In this document: piece by piece, positions 1-12,545 of the stretch
Layout: every line of letters begins with the position of its first letter
How positions within the stretch are numbered: position 1 is the stretch's first letter
NCBI GenBank assembly: GCA_950295325.1
Contig: OX485809.1
Coordinates: 37,143,081 to 37,207,080 of the forward strand
Direction of reading: 5' to 3'
DNA: 64,000 nt
Source: Polytrichum commune
Lineage: Eukaryota; Streptophyta; Polytrichopsida; Polytrichales; Polytrichaceae
Program-made: the position numbers and the translations under genes
The notes under the pieces: generated by a model
Told to the model about the DNA's origin: nothing
The model's input: the letters and a program-made list of their open reading frames with translations, nothing else
Database searches by the model: none

Positions 1-64
1 TTACACTAGGAAGATTTCCAAATTCAAATGAATAAGTTACCAGGTCAGAGAGAACCTGCTTTAC

Positions 65-2184
65 CTTTTAGCGACTTCAAGTTCTGTATATTCTTCACCA
101 TGCTTGGCAACTTGAATGGTCGCCAGTTTTGGTATATTTCTGCACCCCCGCACATTCTACCATGATAAATGAATTGATTGATGACATAGAAATTTCATGA
201 AAAAGGTCCTATGCGTCAAAAACATAGAAGATTGAGATTCTGTGTGTACTTGGAGGCAGGATGGGTACAGCCGGCACAAAACCAGCCTTGCGTGCACGTA
301 ATCTTGGCATACTGAAGCTGCAGTCATGCAAATCATAGTGTCAGAGATGTAAGTGAAGTTAGCGTCAGAACCTTCATTGCAGGTTACATTTCAAGGTTGC
401 ATGTGGGATATGTCACTGTGTACAAAGCGCAAGGGTGAAGAAAAGATAAATTATGCTTTGATGTTTAAAAAAGGTGGTGAGCACCTGATTGGTGAGCTGA
501 TTCTTGAACTTGTCAGGATGGTTTTCCCTTTCCGAGTGAAATGCATATGCTACTTGAGCATCCATACCTGCCATACTCGTGTGTCAAAATTTGAAGTCAA
601 TGCCAAAAAGGAGTTAGCCAACTGTTAAGAAAGAGAGTTCCAACACAAGATTGAATGCTAGTGAGTTGATACAGGAAATCACAATTGGGGAAGAAAGAAA
701 CCTCGCACAATACTCTTATGTCGCTGAGTATACTCACCTATACTGAAGTAATTCCAGAAACCGCCCCGGAAAGTGATACGTCCTTTCTACAACACGAACC
801 CATCCACCAATTTGCACATTAGTAATATTCTCAATTCGCACTTCTACTCAAACTTTGAATTTAGATCCGACACCTGTCATTTGCAACCCAACATTCCAAT
901 ACTGTAAGTTCAGGGCAACGATTGTTGATCTCCTTACCTCTTTATCCTTTTCATCCCGCTTGAAAGAGTGCAGCGAATGTGGGACTTTCACAGGCTCCAA
1001 GGAGTCGCCATGTTTCTCTTCCACCACCATCTTCATTGTGACATGCCAGCTGCAGGAAGGATATCCCAGCCCCACCCCAAGTTAATATTCGTAACCATCA
1101 TGGAGTTTGAGGTCCGTTTCCAGCAAACATCATCCTGTGAGCTTCTAGGATTACCTGTCCACACGCAAGGGGGTGGCAATCAAAACCTCCTTCATAAACT
1201 TTTGCACTGAGTTCACATCTGTGCCGGGATTCTTCTTGCCCTGCCAAGAAACCGCCAGGCATGTCAATTTCAGATGAGTTCCTGACGTGAGGGAAGCATG
1301 TCCTTTTATTTCAATATCACCGGCACTAGTGGTAGGAGTTGCAAACTCACCCAGCCGAAGGAGAAGGGGAGATTGTTTCCTGTTCCCAGTGGCATCGTTG
1401 CAATGGGTGGCGGATGCTCCAGCTTCAGATCCCCCATGATTCCAAGCAACCAGCCGGCTGTGCCATCTCCTCCTGCTACCTGCGAAATAACGCAATCCCA
1501 CTAAATAAACCTAACTGCTCAGGGGAATTAATCACCAAAAAGGGAAGGCCGCAGAAGTGCAAAGACCTAAAATCTTGAGCCACTGGGCAAAAACTTGAAT
1601 CTCGTTTTTTAGCTGAAAATATTTCAATCTGCAAAGGTAAGACTATCCTTTACACAACTGTTTCCGAAATACTCACACTCAAAAGGCGCATACGAGGCTT
1701 ACAATGATACGCAAGTGTGTCCGAACATGGATTGCAACCTTGTCTCCATCATTCTTGAGCTTCTCAAGATGCCCCAGCACTTGGTGCAGTATATCCTCCG
1801 GCTTCTCATCAGCTAGATCATACACCTGGGGAGAACCAATAATATCAGCCAAACATGAAGAAATCGAGCTTTTGAAACCCCCACCATTTCTTGATGGACT
1901 GCACTGCATTTGCGCAGCGCAACCAGTGAAAAGATTTTTCTTTGAGAAGTTGTGTGCACCTGCTTGGGGTTCAGCAGGTCACGAAATGACTTGAGAATAG
2001 CGCCACCGAGCTGGCCCCCACTCTTTGAGTTCACAAAGACAAGAATGGGAGACTCCGGCGTCGCTACGGATTCGCTGTTGTCCGATATAGATCCCCTTTC
2101 AAGAATGTAGTTAGGGATGCACATCTCCTCCATCTTCGCCCTCTTGTTGTGTTTTCTCACATCTTCCTCCTTCATGTCTGCCAT
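65..2184 (-). CDS. DGK: Diacylglycerol kinase, plant type (3' end missing off the left edge)
   Basis: Phosphorylates diacylglycerol to phosphatidic acid in plant lipid signalling. I rebuilt nine exons, each flanked by GT-AG and joining in phase: 2184-1960, 1825-1703, 1479-1351, 1240-1155, 1049-938, 786-738, 567-485, 317-250 and 139-65. They encode about 317 residues. The start is the ATG at 2184, followed by a short acidic N-terminus. Exon 1 carries the [11 protein letters not shown] motif that opens the kinase catalytic domain. Exon 3 carries the ATP-binding GGDGTAGW and the PLGTGNNL motif. Exon 4 has GKKNPGTD. Exons 6-9 begin the accessory domain ([29 protein letters not shown]). It has no N-terminal C1 domains, so it belongs with the short plant DGKs (about 480-500 aa), and roughly 170 residues lie beyond position 1. 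No stops or frameshifts are seen, so it looks functional. The last donor is at 64/65. Confidence 0.93.
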
Positions 2185-3647
2185 CTCTGTAACTCCCTTT
2201 GACGATTCGCCCAGGGGCTTGACTTAGTTGCGATGCTGTATGAACAAGAGAAATGAAATAACTTGTTACAAGCAAATCCACTGAATGCCTCCAGAAGTAG
2301 AGTTATGTAAGCTCGTCACCATGGTATTTGCAATTGTGGCATGTGCACACTATGTGCACGTTTGTTGGTTAACGGAGGTGGACTCCGCGTCATCGCCTTA
2401 ACCCATTGCCAATGTCAAGCACAACTTCGTAGACAATTCCAACCCGTAATCTACCACCCAACCTCATCTGCTTTTCACAGAGGAAGGAACCCGGCAGGCA
2501 CTCGTGCTGTGCGAATAACTGACTTGAACACGGCACATCAACAATATTACACACCAACTTGTTCATGACCACGGCGATTCAACCAACCAAAGTCGCTGCA
2601 CCAACCAAGAAACGCGCCCATCCCAAAGCAAATCACGTACCGAGTTCTGAACCCACTAACCCCTGCACACACGAAGCTCCCTGCTGGCGATACAGAAAGC
2701 ACTTCACTTGATTACAAGGCTCTGCCCGCTCATAAAAAAGCTTCTTCTTACCTTTGCAACCTAAGAACCCAGCAATTACACGATGTAATCTGCGCAAGCA
2801 AGAGTGTCTGCCCATCAAAACTGCACCAAATCTCTCAATTTTGGAAACAGGCCATGGCAATCCACCTACCTGACCACCGACCCACTTGAAGCACACAGTC
2901 TGCAGCTCCGATTGAGGGGAGATCCTTGAGCACGCTGCATCCTCGAACTAAGCGAAACACTTGACGTCTGTTTGGGAGCAGTAGTGATTGATGCTTTCGA
3001 ATGCGCCTGTCCAGGTGCCTCCGGAAGCGCTGGCAGGCTTAACTGGACCAGTTAGAAGTACACTACGACCGCCATAGTCCATACATAGACAAGGAAAACC
3101 TTCTCTAGGTAAACCCTTGGTCATGAGACATAGTGTAAAACGGTCATTAGACCAACATGTAGTCTCTAATGAAGATAAAAATTAAAAGTTGCTAAAAAAA
3201 AAAAATTCTTGAATAGAAGTCACTAAAATGGTATTTGTCTTCATAACATAGCCAACAATGCTTTATTTTGTTGAAACTTGAGACAAATTATTTGGGTTCT
3301 CTCACCACAAAATTTGAGTGACCACCAAACATTATCCATTTCTAGACGTGTAGAATTCCTTGTCCTTTCCATGTCACTTTCTCATTCCTTATCTAACAGG
3401 ATCACTTTCAATGTGATGATCTTATGTAGAATGAAGTGGGAGCGTCACTCATTTCTCAACCATTGCGAAAAAAATTCAAAATTCAAAAATAAATAAAATA
3501 AAAATAAAAATAAAGTGGTGGTTATGGTCAGTGATCTTTTGTGTAAACATGCCCTAACAAGGTCCAATCACAATGAATCATTGACCCTCAACTTATAGGC
3601 TATTTGTTAATACCATAGCCCCTTCCTCATCCATCGATATTGTTTAC
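2185..3647. other. Upstream region of the diacylglycerol kinase gene
   Basis: This should hold the 5' UTR and promoter of the kinase gene. A plausible 5'-UTR intron acceptor (minus strand, AG at 2236-2237) lies 52 bases before the ATG; its donor was not located. From about 3100 the sequence becomes AT-rich, and no convincing coding region is seen. Confidence 0.4.
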
Positions 3648-3992
3648 CAAGGTATGTGGGTGTTATTTGGTTCATTTTTCATGCTCTCCAATTTCTACTG
3701 ATAAGATTTACACAACAAAAACTTGTATTACATTAGAAAATCTACGATGAAACATCAGCAAAAAAACGGATTGAAAATTGGACTTCCCCTTATTAAATAC
3801 CGGTTATCAAAAATGCATGTTTGTTGATTTCTTAATTGGACACATAGGTCCTCCCAATTGTGCTCAATATTGAGTGTAGAGTAGTCATTAATATTTGAAG
3901 ACGCAATCCAATCTCTTTTAACATGTGTCTTTGTGGTGTTTGCTCTTTGATTCTTTAGGGGGTACACCTTCACAATACATATGAGTACACAC
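3648..3992 (+). repeat. Dispersed repeat, copy 1 (partner at 53857-54205)
   Basis: About 345 bases here align by eye with 53857-54205 in the same orientation. Shared anchors include GGTATGTGGGTGTTATT at the left, ATTGAGTGTAGAGTAG in the middle and CAATCTCTTTTAA near the right. A shorter related piece is at about 6870-6990. The copies are diverged, with indels. No terminal repeats or target duplications were found, so the class is unknown. Confidence 0.55.
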
Positions 3993-6900
3993 GAGTGCAC
4001 AAAAAGGGGTATTAATTTGAACCATTATGTACTATGTATACATATGCTACACAAATTATGACTTGAAGTTATGTATGTATATGGAGGACCTCTAGAAAAT
4101 ATACAACATTCATACGTGTATGGTAGAGTCCCTTGAGTTTATGGGATAAGTATTTAATATTAGGTGAAACTAGGAGGAATAATTTTATCATTTCCTTATC
4201 TCATCCATGTATGTATGACAGACGCAATATTAGGGTTTTGGAAAGGGTGGTTGAGCTTAGAATGAGGCCATCAGAATTCCCTCTACACTTGGGATGGGTT
4301 TGTCCTTAGTCACACTAGAATCTGGTGGGCGAGCAGCCTACATAGAAACTTGCCCTTATGTCCCCTCCCCACCTATTAACTTTAGCTAAGCCTAAAAGTT
4401 GGTTTTTAAAACCCGGCCTTCACACCATCGACATTATCTAGTGCCGAGCCTAGTTGGCATATGATGTGGCATGGTTTAAAAGTGGAGGTTTTAAGCCTCA
4501 AGCACCGACCCTCTCATCGGTACCTAGACGTACATGAGGCAAGAATGTAGGACCTTTAAAAGTGTCGCCTCCCGCCCTTGTGATTGGTTGCTTTTTAGTC
4601 TTAGCTATGAGGGCACGAGGAGCTTCATTAACAAAAACCGATGGTAAGATAGGCGAGTAGAAAGGAATTTGGGGATGGGACAAAAACTATCCAACATTCA
4701 TTGCTTGGTAGATAAAACGATGAACATGTGTGAAAGCTACCTAACTAAAACCTACTCAAAAATCTCCGAAACAAGTTCTTGTAAGTGCATTGGGATAGCC
4801 AGATGCCTTCCCTATAACCAAGAGAGCTTTACCCGGTTTTTAAGAAAGACTTTGGTTATTTGGTAAAGTCGGGTGGGGGAGAGGGCATTAGCGGTTTGCC
4901 GCCACTTAAGACCCAAGTCTACCTACCTACCTACCATGGCAGACGTCACGAAGCCCAAGCTCTCTTTCAGAGGGCCGTTCTTGTGCGTACTTTATGTGTT
5001 GAGGTAGAATCTAGTGTACCTCGAAGGTTTTTCTGGTCGGTTTTGCTTCAGATCAAGACACACAAAACATGGTCAATAAGTTATCATATAGTACACAAGT
5101 ATAGTACCCCAAGTATGTAGAATCCAACGCAGGGTGTTTCTGCTCCAGGTATGGTCTTTAAGTGACTGTTCTCCCTTTTCAGTATGACACTTTTGGGAAA
5201 CACAAAAAACAGTCGTATTATCAAGGTGTCGTCTTCTCATTAATATGACAAATGGCGTTATTATTGAGGGAATACAAAAACATGAGTAATATGAGCTTAA
5301 AAATATATACAATGAGGTTAAGCAATATAGATGGTATGAAATAATAACTTGTAACCCCAAACAAATACAAATATTCTCAAGAACTCTTGAAATAGGAGTC
5401 TGAAGATCTTTGGTGTTGCCTACCCAAGTTAGCAACTATCATCTTATCTGGATTCCTTTTTAACTTTTGAAAACTAATCATTTCATCAACACCAAAATAT
5501 AAAGAGTTCTTTAATAAGAAACTAGACATTAATGATGCATAATGTATAGCATCAAGATACTAGTGATACTATATCACCCGTGTACAAGGCGACATACTAG
5601 GCAGGAGGTCACTCGCTCTGACCCTAACCATGCCCATTCTACACTAATAACCCTAATTATCATTAAGTTCCCAATGATAAGTGAAGTTCCGAAGTAGATC
5701 TGAAGTGAAAATGGATGTATTTTAGATATACATAACATAAATAAAAGGATATTCAACATTAACTACCTCTTTAATATGACAAAACGGAGATTCAAAATGT
5801 TGCATTATCAAGTGTCATAGTCATAAAAAAAAAGTTTTGAACTAAAAAGTTTGGTCTTGCAAAAAAGTGTCGTAATATCGAGGGTGTCGTATAAACGAGG
5901 TTAGACTGTATTCTAGAGTTCCAATTTCTCAGGAGGATGAGTCAAGTCAACTTGCATTTCATTTCAATATGTCAGAAGGATTCACAAGTTGCTTGCACTT
6001 TCTCTATGAAGGCATTGGACGCCCCTGCATGTATGGCTGCTACGTGTGTAGAAAGAAAAAAGAAAACAAAAAAACAAAAACAAAAACGTCTCTAAGTACT
6101 GGCATGAATGTGAGCCCGTTGGCCCTATGCTGATCATGGTGTTTTGTGATGCAAGCTATGTGTGTAAGTTACACTCGCAACAGTCAGTTGCTAAAACCTT
6201 TCTTCCCCCCACTCTCAAAAAGGTTTCGTGCTAAGGTGGATGTGTGTACACTTTAAACATTGTCATATCAACCTCCTTAATGTCACTCCTTCTCTTATAT
6301 CTTGAAACCCTAGGGAATGGACGTTCTTAGTTTGAATCTCATTTCTTGTTGTCATGTTTTCCTCCCCATATATCATGGGTTTTGACATTGAAATAAACCA
6401 CCCAAGAATTCAAACCACACACTTGCATGCATCATGCTATCATCAATGTGAATTATTGTCATTTTTGCAACATTGACTTCGTGTCATTCCATAATGTCAC
6501 AGGTTGCATCAACCCTCTCTTATTATGCATCCATGTGAACACTACAAAACTCCTTAATACAATGTGCACTTTGATTGCAACAAAGCGTGATATTATGGAG
6601 TTTAGAGTGTATTTGGATACTATCCTCTCCACATGCACTTCTTGTAGAAAATGAAGCAAGCAATTAGTACAAGATGGTTACCAAGTCCAAATCATCCCCA
6701 TAGCCATTTGCCTCTTAAATTTCAAAGTTCATTTGAATATTTTATTCATTTATTAAAGTGAAAATTCTCGTACTCATGAAATGGTCATACATGTTTCCCC
6801 AATTGTGCATGCAATTATGTTGACCATTGAACCTAACACGGTTAGCATATCGAGAATACACACACACACAGTCTAATCTCTTTTAGACAAGTGCTTTTTT

Positions 6901-7354
6901 TAAATAAATAAATACAAATTACTATCCATTCTTAGATCTACACCTAATAACACACCATTCATATAAGAGTGTCCAAATTATTGCTATGTTGGATTTAGAC
7001 ACATCTACCTTACATGTGTTCTAGAAGTCACAATTTATGCAACATTTTGCTTTCACTTATTTTGCTTTAGGCCAATACATGGTTTTGGGAAGTAACTATA
7101 CTACTACATAGTACCAACATCAAAGTTTACAATCAATGCCCATAGCAATGTAACTTACAATCCTGCATTTTGCATGTGCAAAATGTTGTTGATTGGTGTG
7201 GACAAAATTATTTTTTCTCCCATGATTCAACTCAATGGCCATTCAACTAATTCGAGATCCCTTACCATTTCCAGTTTTGGCATTTCAATTTTCAATGTGT
7301 ATTCAGTGACTCTGCATAAGATCATTCACTTGGAACACAAGTTTGGTGTATACC
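3993..7354. other. Intergenic, AT-rich, no gene recognised
   Basis: No open frame here shows a recognisable domain. There are short simple repeats, for example CTAC repeats near 4919-4935 and an A-rich tract at 6057-6090. At about 5790-5910 lies a GTCGTAATATCGAGG / AACGAGGTTAGACTGTA type sequence that resembles the end of a plant MITE, but no partner end was found. Confidence 0.4.
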
Positions 7355-7850
7355 CACGGGTAGATCACTCTAAGGCATTTTTGTGCACCACGTGCGGCTA
7401 GGGTTTTTTTGTTTTGGGGCTATTTACCTTCAAGGGTTGAATAAAAGCCTCCCTATAATTACTTAAATTTAAAAAATGGCCCGTTTGTTTGCACCCTTTC
7501 ATTACTTATATTGTCCAAGTCACGTAATTTTTTGTACTCTATATTCCTTTTAAGTAATTTTGGACAGACGGAAATCCCAATTATCATCCATCCCCATGAG
7601 TCCTAAACCCATTTACATACCATACTAAACATACCTTCTAGGATCCTTATCTTCAGCCCCTATATTAATTTTACAAAAAAACAATGGCCCACATTTTATG
7701 TCCATCTAACTTACTTATAATGGGATTGTCTACATTTAATGGCCCCTTCACTATTTGGAATTCCTTTATAATTTTTATTTCAAATGATTTTAATCCTCTC
7801 TATATTATGCCGCACGTCATTTTTAAAATGCACTAAGTGATCTACCCGTG
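7355..7850. mobile_element. Non-autonomous hAT-type element, copy 1
   Basis: The 496-bp element starts CACGGGTAGATCACT and ends AGTGATCTACCCGTG, a 15-bp perfect terminal inverted repeat with weaker pairing beyond. It is flanked by a perfect 8-bp direct repeat TGTATACC (7347-7354 and 7851-7858). An 8-bp target duplication with a CA...TG-type terminus is the hAT superfamily signature. No transposase is encoded, so it must be mobilised in trans. Its ends match the element at 17014-17574, but the middle differs by an internal replacement. Confidence 0.88.
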
Positions 7851-8244
7851 TGTATACCTAGGAAGTCAATTCTTGTGAAGTTGGTTGATCGTTATCCAAT
7901 TAACACGTGACAATCATAATCCATTGGAATCCCATGCGAATTGAATTGAAATATAATGAATTGATTCTAAAGTCCGGGAAGCCAAAAAGCTTATGCAACT
8001 AAAAGTACATCAAAGGGTGTCAAACTGTGTAATTCTCTACAATGGCAGTGTGTGGTAGCCTCTGTGAGATAGAGGTAATGAAATGAAAACAATTTCTCAA
8101 TGTTGACAATTGATGAAGTAATGTGTTTGAAACTCCTTTGGTTGTAAAATAAGATTGTGGGTTTTCTCAAGTGAAGTGAAAACAAATGTTAGCCTTGCAG
8201 TGAGCCATTTTAGATGAATAGTATCACTACAAGTATCACGTCAC
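7851..8244. other. Short intergenic spacer with LTR-element target site
   Basis: Holds the 8-bp hAT duplication at its left edge and the GTCAC target duplication (8240-8244) of the LTR retrotransposon at its right edge. Nothing else is recognised. Confidence 0.6.
8240..8244. other. Target-site duplication GTCAC, left
   Basis: Five bases GTCAC immediately left of the left LTR, matched by GTCAC at 16296-16300. This fixes both outer ends of the retrotransposon. Confidence 0.93.
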
Positions 8245-9218
8245 TGTCACAACCCTTGCTAGCCCCCCTTGACAATCTTGCCAATTTTCAATTCTAGCAA
8301 AGGTTACGAGCGCTAACCATTTGCATTCCGCCATGCTAATGGTTAGCTCCTCCTACCCCGGACCTTATAGTTCATAGGAGGGAACCAACCCTCCTACTTT
8401 GCTTTCGGGACTCACCCCTTAATCGGTAACTCATTTCTTGGATGTGGACTTCCATCCATGGAAGTCCAATCCTATGTTGATCATCGCGTTGCCGGAGCAA
8501 CACTACAACAACCCGAACCATACTAGGCAACTATGGCCTCACAATGGGCCAATGCCCATGGAGGCCGTGCCGTTCGGCCTCGGGTGGGTGAGGCCACACC
8601 ACCTCACCCATATAAGCCTCTAGGACTTCACGCGGGGCCCCTACCCCACCGTCAACCAACCTCTTGTCTCTCTACCAAGAGTTGGGGCCAAGTGGACATT
8701 TTCCTTTAGCTGCTGGGCCTAGAACCCCCTAGCAGCTTCAGACCATCATAACTTCCTTGTATGATGTCTGATCATAACAACCAACCACTCCATCTTCATC
8801 TACGCTTTACGTAGATGCCGATGGACTCCTCACTTGCCCCATTCGGACAAGTACTGAGGACGTTATGCCTGTTTGAACCTTGGCAGTCCCGGGAATCACT
8901 CCCAGGCACTGCTGTACCAGGGCGCTGTCCCGGGACAGCGCCCCACTCAAATGGCCATAACTCCTAGCTCACACCTCCGATTGAGGTGTTCTTGAGCTTT
9001 CTAGAATCACCACGCCATGAGCTACGCATAGCTCATGGCCTTACCCTTGTGCCTCCTAGTCTTCGTGGGTGGGAGGCGTTCCCAACGCCCGGGGCCCTCA
9101 CCCACACTAGGATCACTTGGGCCCTCTCACCAACGGCGCCACAAGTCCCGGGTGTCACTCCGGGGTCCCCCTTGTGCCCATGGTGTTTCGGGCACTCCTC
9201 ATGGAGAGGTGCGCGACA
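8245..9218 (-). repeat. 3' LTR (left copy) of the gypsy element
   Basis: 974 bp, starting TGTCACAACCC and ending GCGCGACA on the plus strand. It contains several near-perfect short palindromes: 8445-8468 (11-bp arms, 2-nt loop), 8797-8817 (8-bp arms), 8920-8943 (24-bp perfect palindrome centred on CCCGGG) and 9014-9039 (11-bp arms, 4-nt loop). Open frames inside it are incidental. Confidence 0.94.
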
Positions 9219-9230
9219 CTCACCCCCACC
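9219..9230 (-). promoter_or_regulatory. Polypurine tract
   Basis: On the element strand the bases next to the 3' LTR read GGTGGGGGTGAG, immediately before TGTCGCGC. This is the expected position and composition of the plus-strand primer for reverse transcription. Confidence 0.8.
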
Positions 9231-10462
9231 AAACGGAGTCGATGCCCTCATCGACTATACTCGTAGTCGGCACACCAATTCTCAAGTTGCCATCCTCTAT
9301 GGTGCGGCATTGTGTTTACCTTAGGGCGCGACCCCCACAATGCATCTTCAAATTTGGCATAGTCCCAAAGGTGTCGTTCCTAGGTGGTCCGTTAGCGACC
9401 TTGGATCTCTCATCCAAGGACCTAACCTACACTAGACCCACCTACTTTGGGACTCACTTGGGTTGCCCCTCCTTTGGGGCCTCCCCCGTTAGGCTCCACT
9501 AGCCTAACGTGACACATCTAGGCGAGACCTCAACGCTTCCACTAAGTTGTCTCGGTTGCAACTCCGAGATGGCTTTCCATTGTTAAGCCACGCCTCGATC
9601 GCACGGGGGTGATGCCAAGTCCCGCCCGACTCGGTTCCCACTTTGCTCTTTCGAGACATGGGTTCATGACTCCCATGCGCCAACTCTCGTTAGCTCGCGG
9701 GTAGCACTTTTATGAGCACGCGCCATCACCTTGCCCCCGCCCGGACAAGCCCACAACTAAGAAGTTTCTTGGTTTTATCCAAGGCCCCTCCAAGCCATGG
9801 CCCCCAATTACTCGGCTTACCCAACCTAGTTTGGCATATCTATTCCCCCTCTTCCATTAACCAAGCACAAGTACAAGACTAGGACCTCATCTCATACTTT
9901 TCTCTTTGCACCACTAAAGTTTGGACTTTATTCCCTCAAGCCAAAGAACAAGTTCATGTTGTGGAGTAATTAACCTCGAAGCTAAGTGTGCAACTAGCGT
10001 CTCTCCCCCACTAAAGGAGATTGATGTCCTCATCAATGCCTACGCTTCATTTTATTGGAATCCTTAGCCTTAGTTTCTTCAAAGTGCTTCACCAATTCAT
10101 TGGTGTTCACCATGTCTCTTGCCGCCACCCAAGCGGTTTCTTTCTCATGGTATCCTCACCATTTCACCAAGTACTCGTTTGTACATTTTCTTTCATTTTC
10201 ACTTGGGCTTCCTACACTTGAGGATGCCCTCCTACCTCATGTTCCAAATGACCTCCACAAGGTCGGGACGTGGCCTAATCACTTGCTTGTGTTCGGGCCA
10301 CAAGGTGTCGTCCTAAAATGACTTTCGTAATGAGACATGAAATGTCGGATGCACTTTGATCTCGGGAGGTAATTCCAACTTATAGATGTCCTAGAACACT
10401 TGTTCCACAATGGGAAACGGAGTTCCAATTTTGGACATGAACTTTGGAGTGAGGCCTTCCGG
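9231..10462 (-). other. Retrotransposon interior between integrase and 3' LTR
   Basis: About 1.2 kb of element DNA downstream of the integrase on the element strand. No domain was recognised. The part nearest the integrase (about 10250-10460) could be the decayed C-terminal tail of pol, but this is not demonstrable by eye. Confidence 0.4.
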
Positions 10463-11449
10463 CTAAGTGAAGTTGTTCACATTCAACAACACCTTTTGGC
10501 CCACCTCATTCTCCACTTCGCATCTTCCGGCATTGACTTGCACTTCGTAGCACCTTCGGGCTTTCTCCACCAACAACTTGGTCATCTCCAAGACTTGTTT
10601 ACCATCCTTGGCCAAGTCCTCACCATCTTGGTTGAACTCTAGTGTTGAATGTGCCCCCTCGAGAGCTAGGTTAATAGGTTGGAGCGCATCCACTCCATAA
10701 GCCACCACGAAAGACCACCCCTTGGTAGCCAAGTGCGTGGCTACATTGCAATTACACTCTGCTCGACCCACATAGTCCGCCCAATCTCCTTGGTCCGCCC
10801 CCACCAAGTTCCTCAAGTATTGCTTCAAGACTCCATTCACATGCTCCGCTTTCCCATTCATTTGGGAATGCAAGGCCGTGCTAAACCTTAGTTTCATTCC
10901 GACCTCCTTAGAGAAATGCATTGAAAATGCACTTGTGAACTTTGGATCTTGATCCCACACAATCACTCTTGGCAACCCGTGGTGCCTCAACCATCCTTTG
11001 AGAAAAGGCTATGCGGTCTCCAACGCGGTGGCGGTTCCCACAATCGGCACCATGTGTGCCAACTTGGCAAACCGCTCTACCATCAACAAGATGACATCAT
11101 ACCCATGTGACTCCGGCAAACTTGTGATCAAGTCCATGCACATACTATGCCATGGCGCCGACGGGATAGGCAACGGTTGCAAGAAACCGCCTTGCTTTTG
11201 GTAAGAGGCTCGGTTCACTTGGCACTTTATTCACGCCTTCACAAAGTGGGTTATATCCTCCTTTATGCACCGCCAATGGTACCTCCATGACACCATTCTA
11301 TGGCGGTTTTTTCTTTCTCCTCTATGGCCGGCAATAGGACTATCACATTTTTCCTTCAAAACCGATAGCCTCAACTTGCCTTGAGGGACATACACCTGAC
11401 TTTGCTTACACTTGAACAATCCGTCCACCAACTTAACCTCTTTGAGCAC
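10463..11449 (-). pseudogene. Gypsy integrase remnant
   Basis: Translated on the minus strand, 11449-11231 gives an H2C2-like zinc-binding stretch (SPIAGHRGE...YHW...EDITHFVKA), stopped by TGA where the family normally has Cys. 11218-10463 gives the catalytic core with CMDLITSLPES, VIVWDQDPKFTS and MNGKAEHVN, which correspond to the D, D and E of the DDE triad of Ty3/gypsy integrases. A TAG splits the core after ALETA. The GKAEHVN segment replaces the usual GQTE(R)VN. Two or more in-frame stops make it non-functional. In the intact family it inserts the cDNA copy into the genome. Confidence 0.88.
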
Positions 11450-11499
11450 CTTGCTCTTGCGAAGCTCACCTAAAAGCTTTTGTGCCTCGGGGTAGTTAA

Positions 11500-11890
11500 T
11501 TTACCCCTCCCGTATCTTGCATCACAAGTTTCCTTCGCCGGCACACATTAGCCACAAGGTTTGGATGGTTCTCATTGCTTGGAACTCATCCGGTCTACTT
11601 AGCGCATCCGGCACCACATTTCCATGGTCCGGTTTGTGGACCAAATCCACCTTCATAAGCGCCAAACTATCATGCCACCGCAATGACTTGGCGCTCACTT
11701 GTGCTTGTATACGTTAAAATACTTTTAGGACACATTGTCCATGTAGACCTTTGCTTTGTACGACCCCAAATAATGTCGCCACATCTTCAAGCAATGCACT
11801 ACGGCAAAGAAGTTCTTTGTCATGAGTTGGTTGTCTTCTTTGACAACCATCGAGCCTCAAGCCCCCATATGCAAAGGCCATCCATCTTAC
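11500..11890 (-). pseudogene. RNase H domain remnant of the gypsy pol
   Basis: Minus-strand frames contain NFFAVVHCLKMWRHYLG and KVYMDN (RNase H core) and, in another frame, DLVHKPDHGNVVPDALSRP, the typical end of the gypsy RNase H domain before the integrase. The shift of frame and several stops show decay. In an intact copy it degrades the RNA strand during reverse transcription. Confidence 0.75.
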
Positions 11891-12545
11891 ATTAACAATC
11901 CATCATTGGCATTGGCAAAGTTACTCGCCCCCGTATGCACCTCAAAAGGTTTGTCAAACTCCATGAACTTGAGCACGGGCGGTGAAGAGAACTTGCTCTT
12001 AAGCTCCCCAAAGACTTGGTGACAAGGCTAGTCCCACTCTTGGGATAGTCATTTCTTTCACAAGTCGGACAAGGTCTTACAACCATCGAGCTTCATGCTC
12101 CCATATGCAATGGCAATCTTTTTTTTTACATCCACATCCGCCAAATAAAGTCTCTCGCCCCCGTATGCACCTCAAAAGGTATGTCAAACTCCGCGAACTT
12201 GAGCACGGGCGGCGAAGAGAACTTCGTCTTAAGCTCCTCAATGGCTTGGTGGCACGGCTCATCCCACTCTTGGGATAGCCATTTCTTGCACAAGCCGGAC
12301 AAGGTTCGACAACCATGGAGCTTAATGCTCTCATAAGCAATGGTCATCCATCTTGGATCAACATCCGCCAATGATAAAGTCCTTCGTCTCCATGTGCACC
12401 TCAAAATGCTTATGAAAACCCGGAAATTTAACCACATCTTGTGAAGGGAACTTGCTCTTGAGCTTCCCAAGGGCTTGGTGACAAGGCTCATCCCACTCTT
12501 GGAATAGCCATTTCCTCAATAAGTCGAGTAAGGCCCTAGCAACCT
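11830..12545 (-). repeat. About 230-bp tandem triplication inside the RT/RNase H junction
   Basis: Three consecutive units repeat with a period close to 230 bp; a GCACCTCAAAA anchor recurs near 11940, 12169 and 12398. Each unit encodes, on the minus strand, the RT-RNase H connection motif with LKTKFSSPPVLKFAEFD and IPFEVHTGA best preserved in the middle copy. Intact gypsy elements have this region once. The units differ by substitutions and small indels, so the duplication is not brand new. Confidence 0.8.

Noticed and set aside
353-628. A 91-codon plus-strand frame at the left end
   Set aside because: It overlaps exon 7 of the diacylglycerol kinase on the other strand and has no ATG start or motif.
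9035-9502. A 155-codon open frame across the left LTR border
   Set aside because: It runs from the LTR through its end at 9218 into element interior on the strand opposite to pol. GC-rich LTR composition explains its length.
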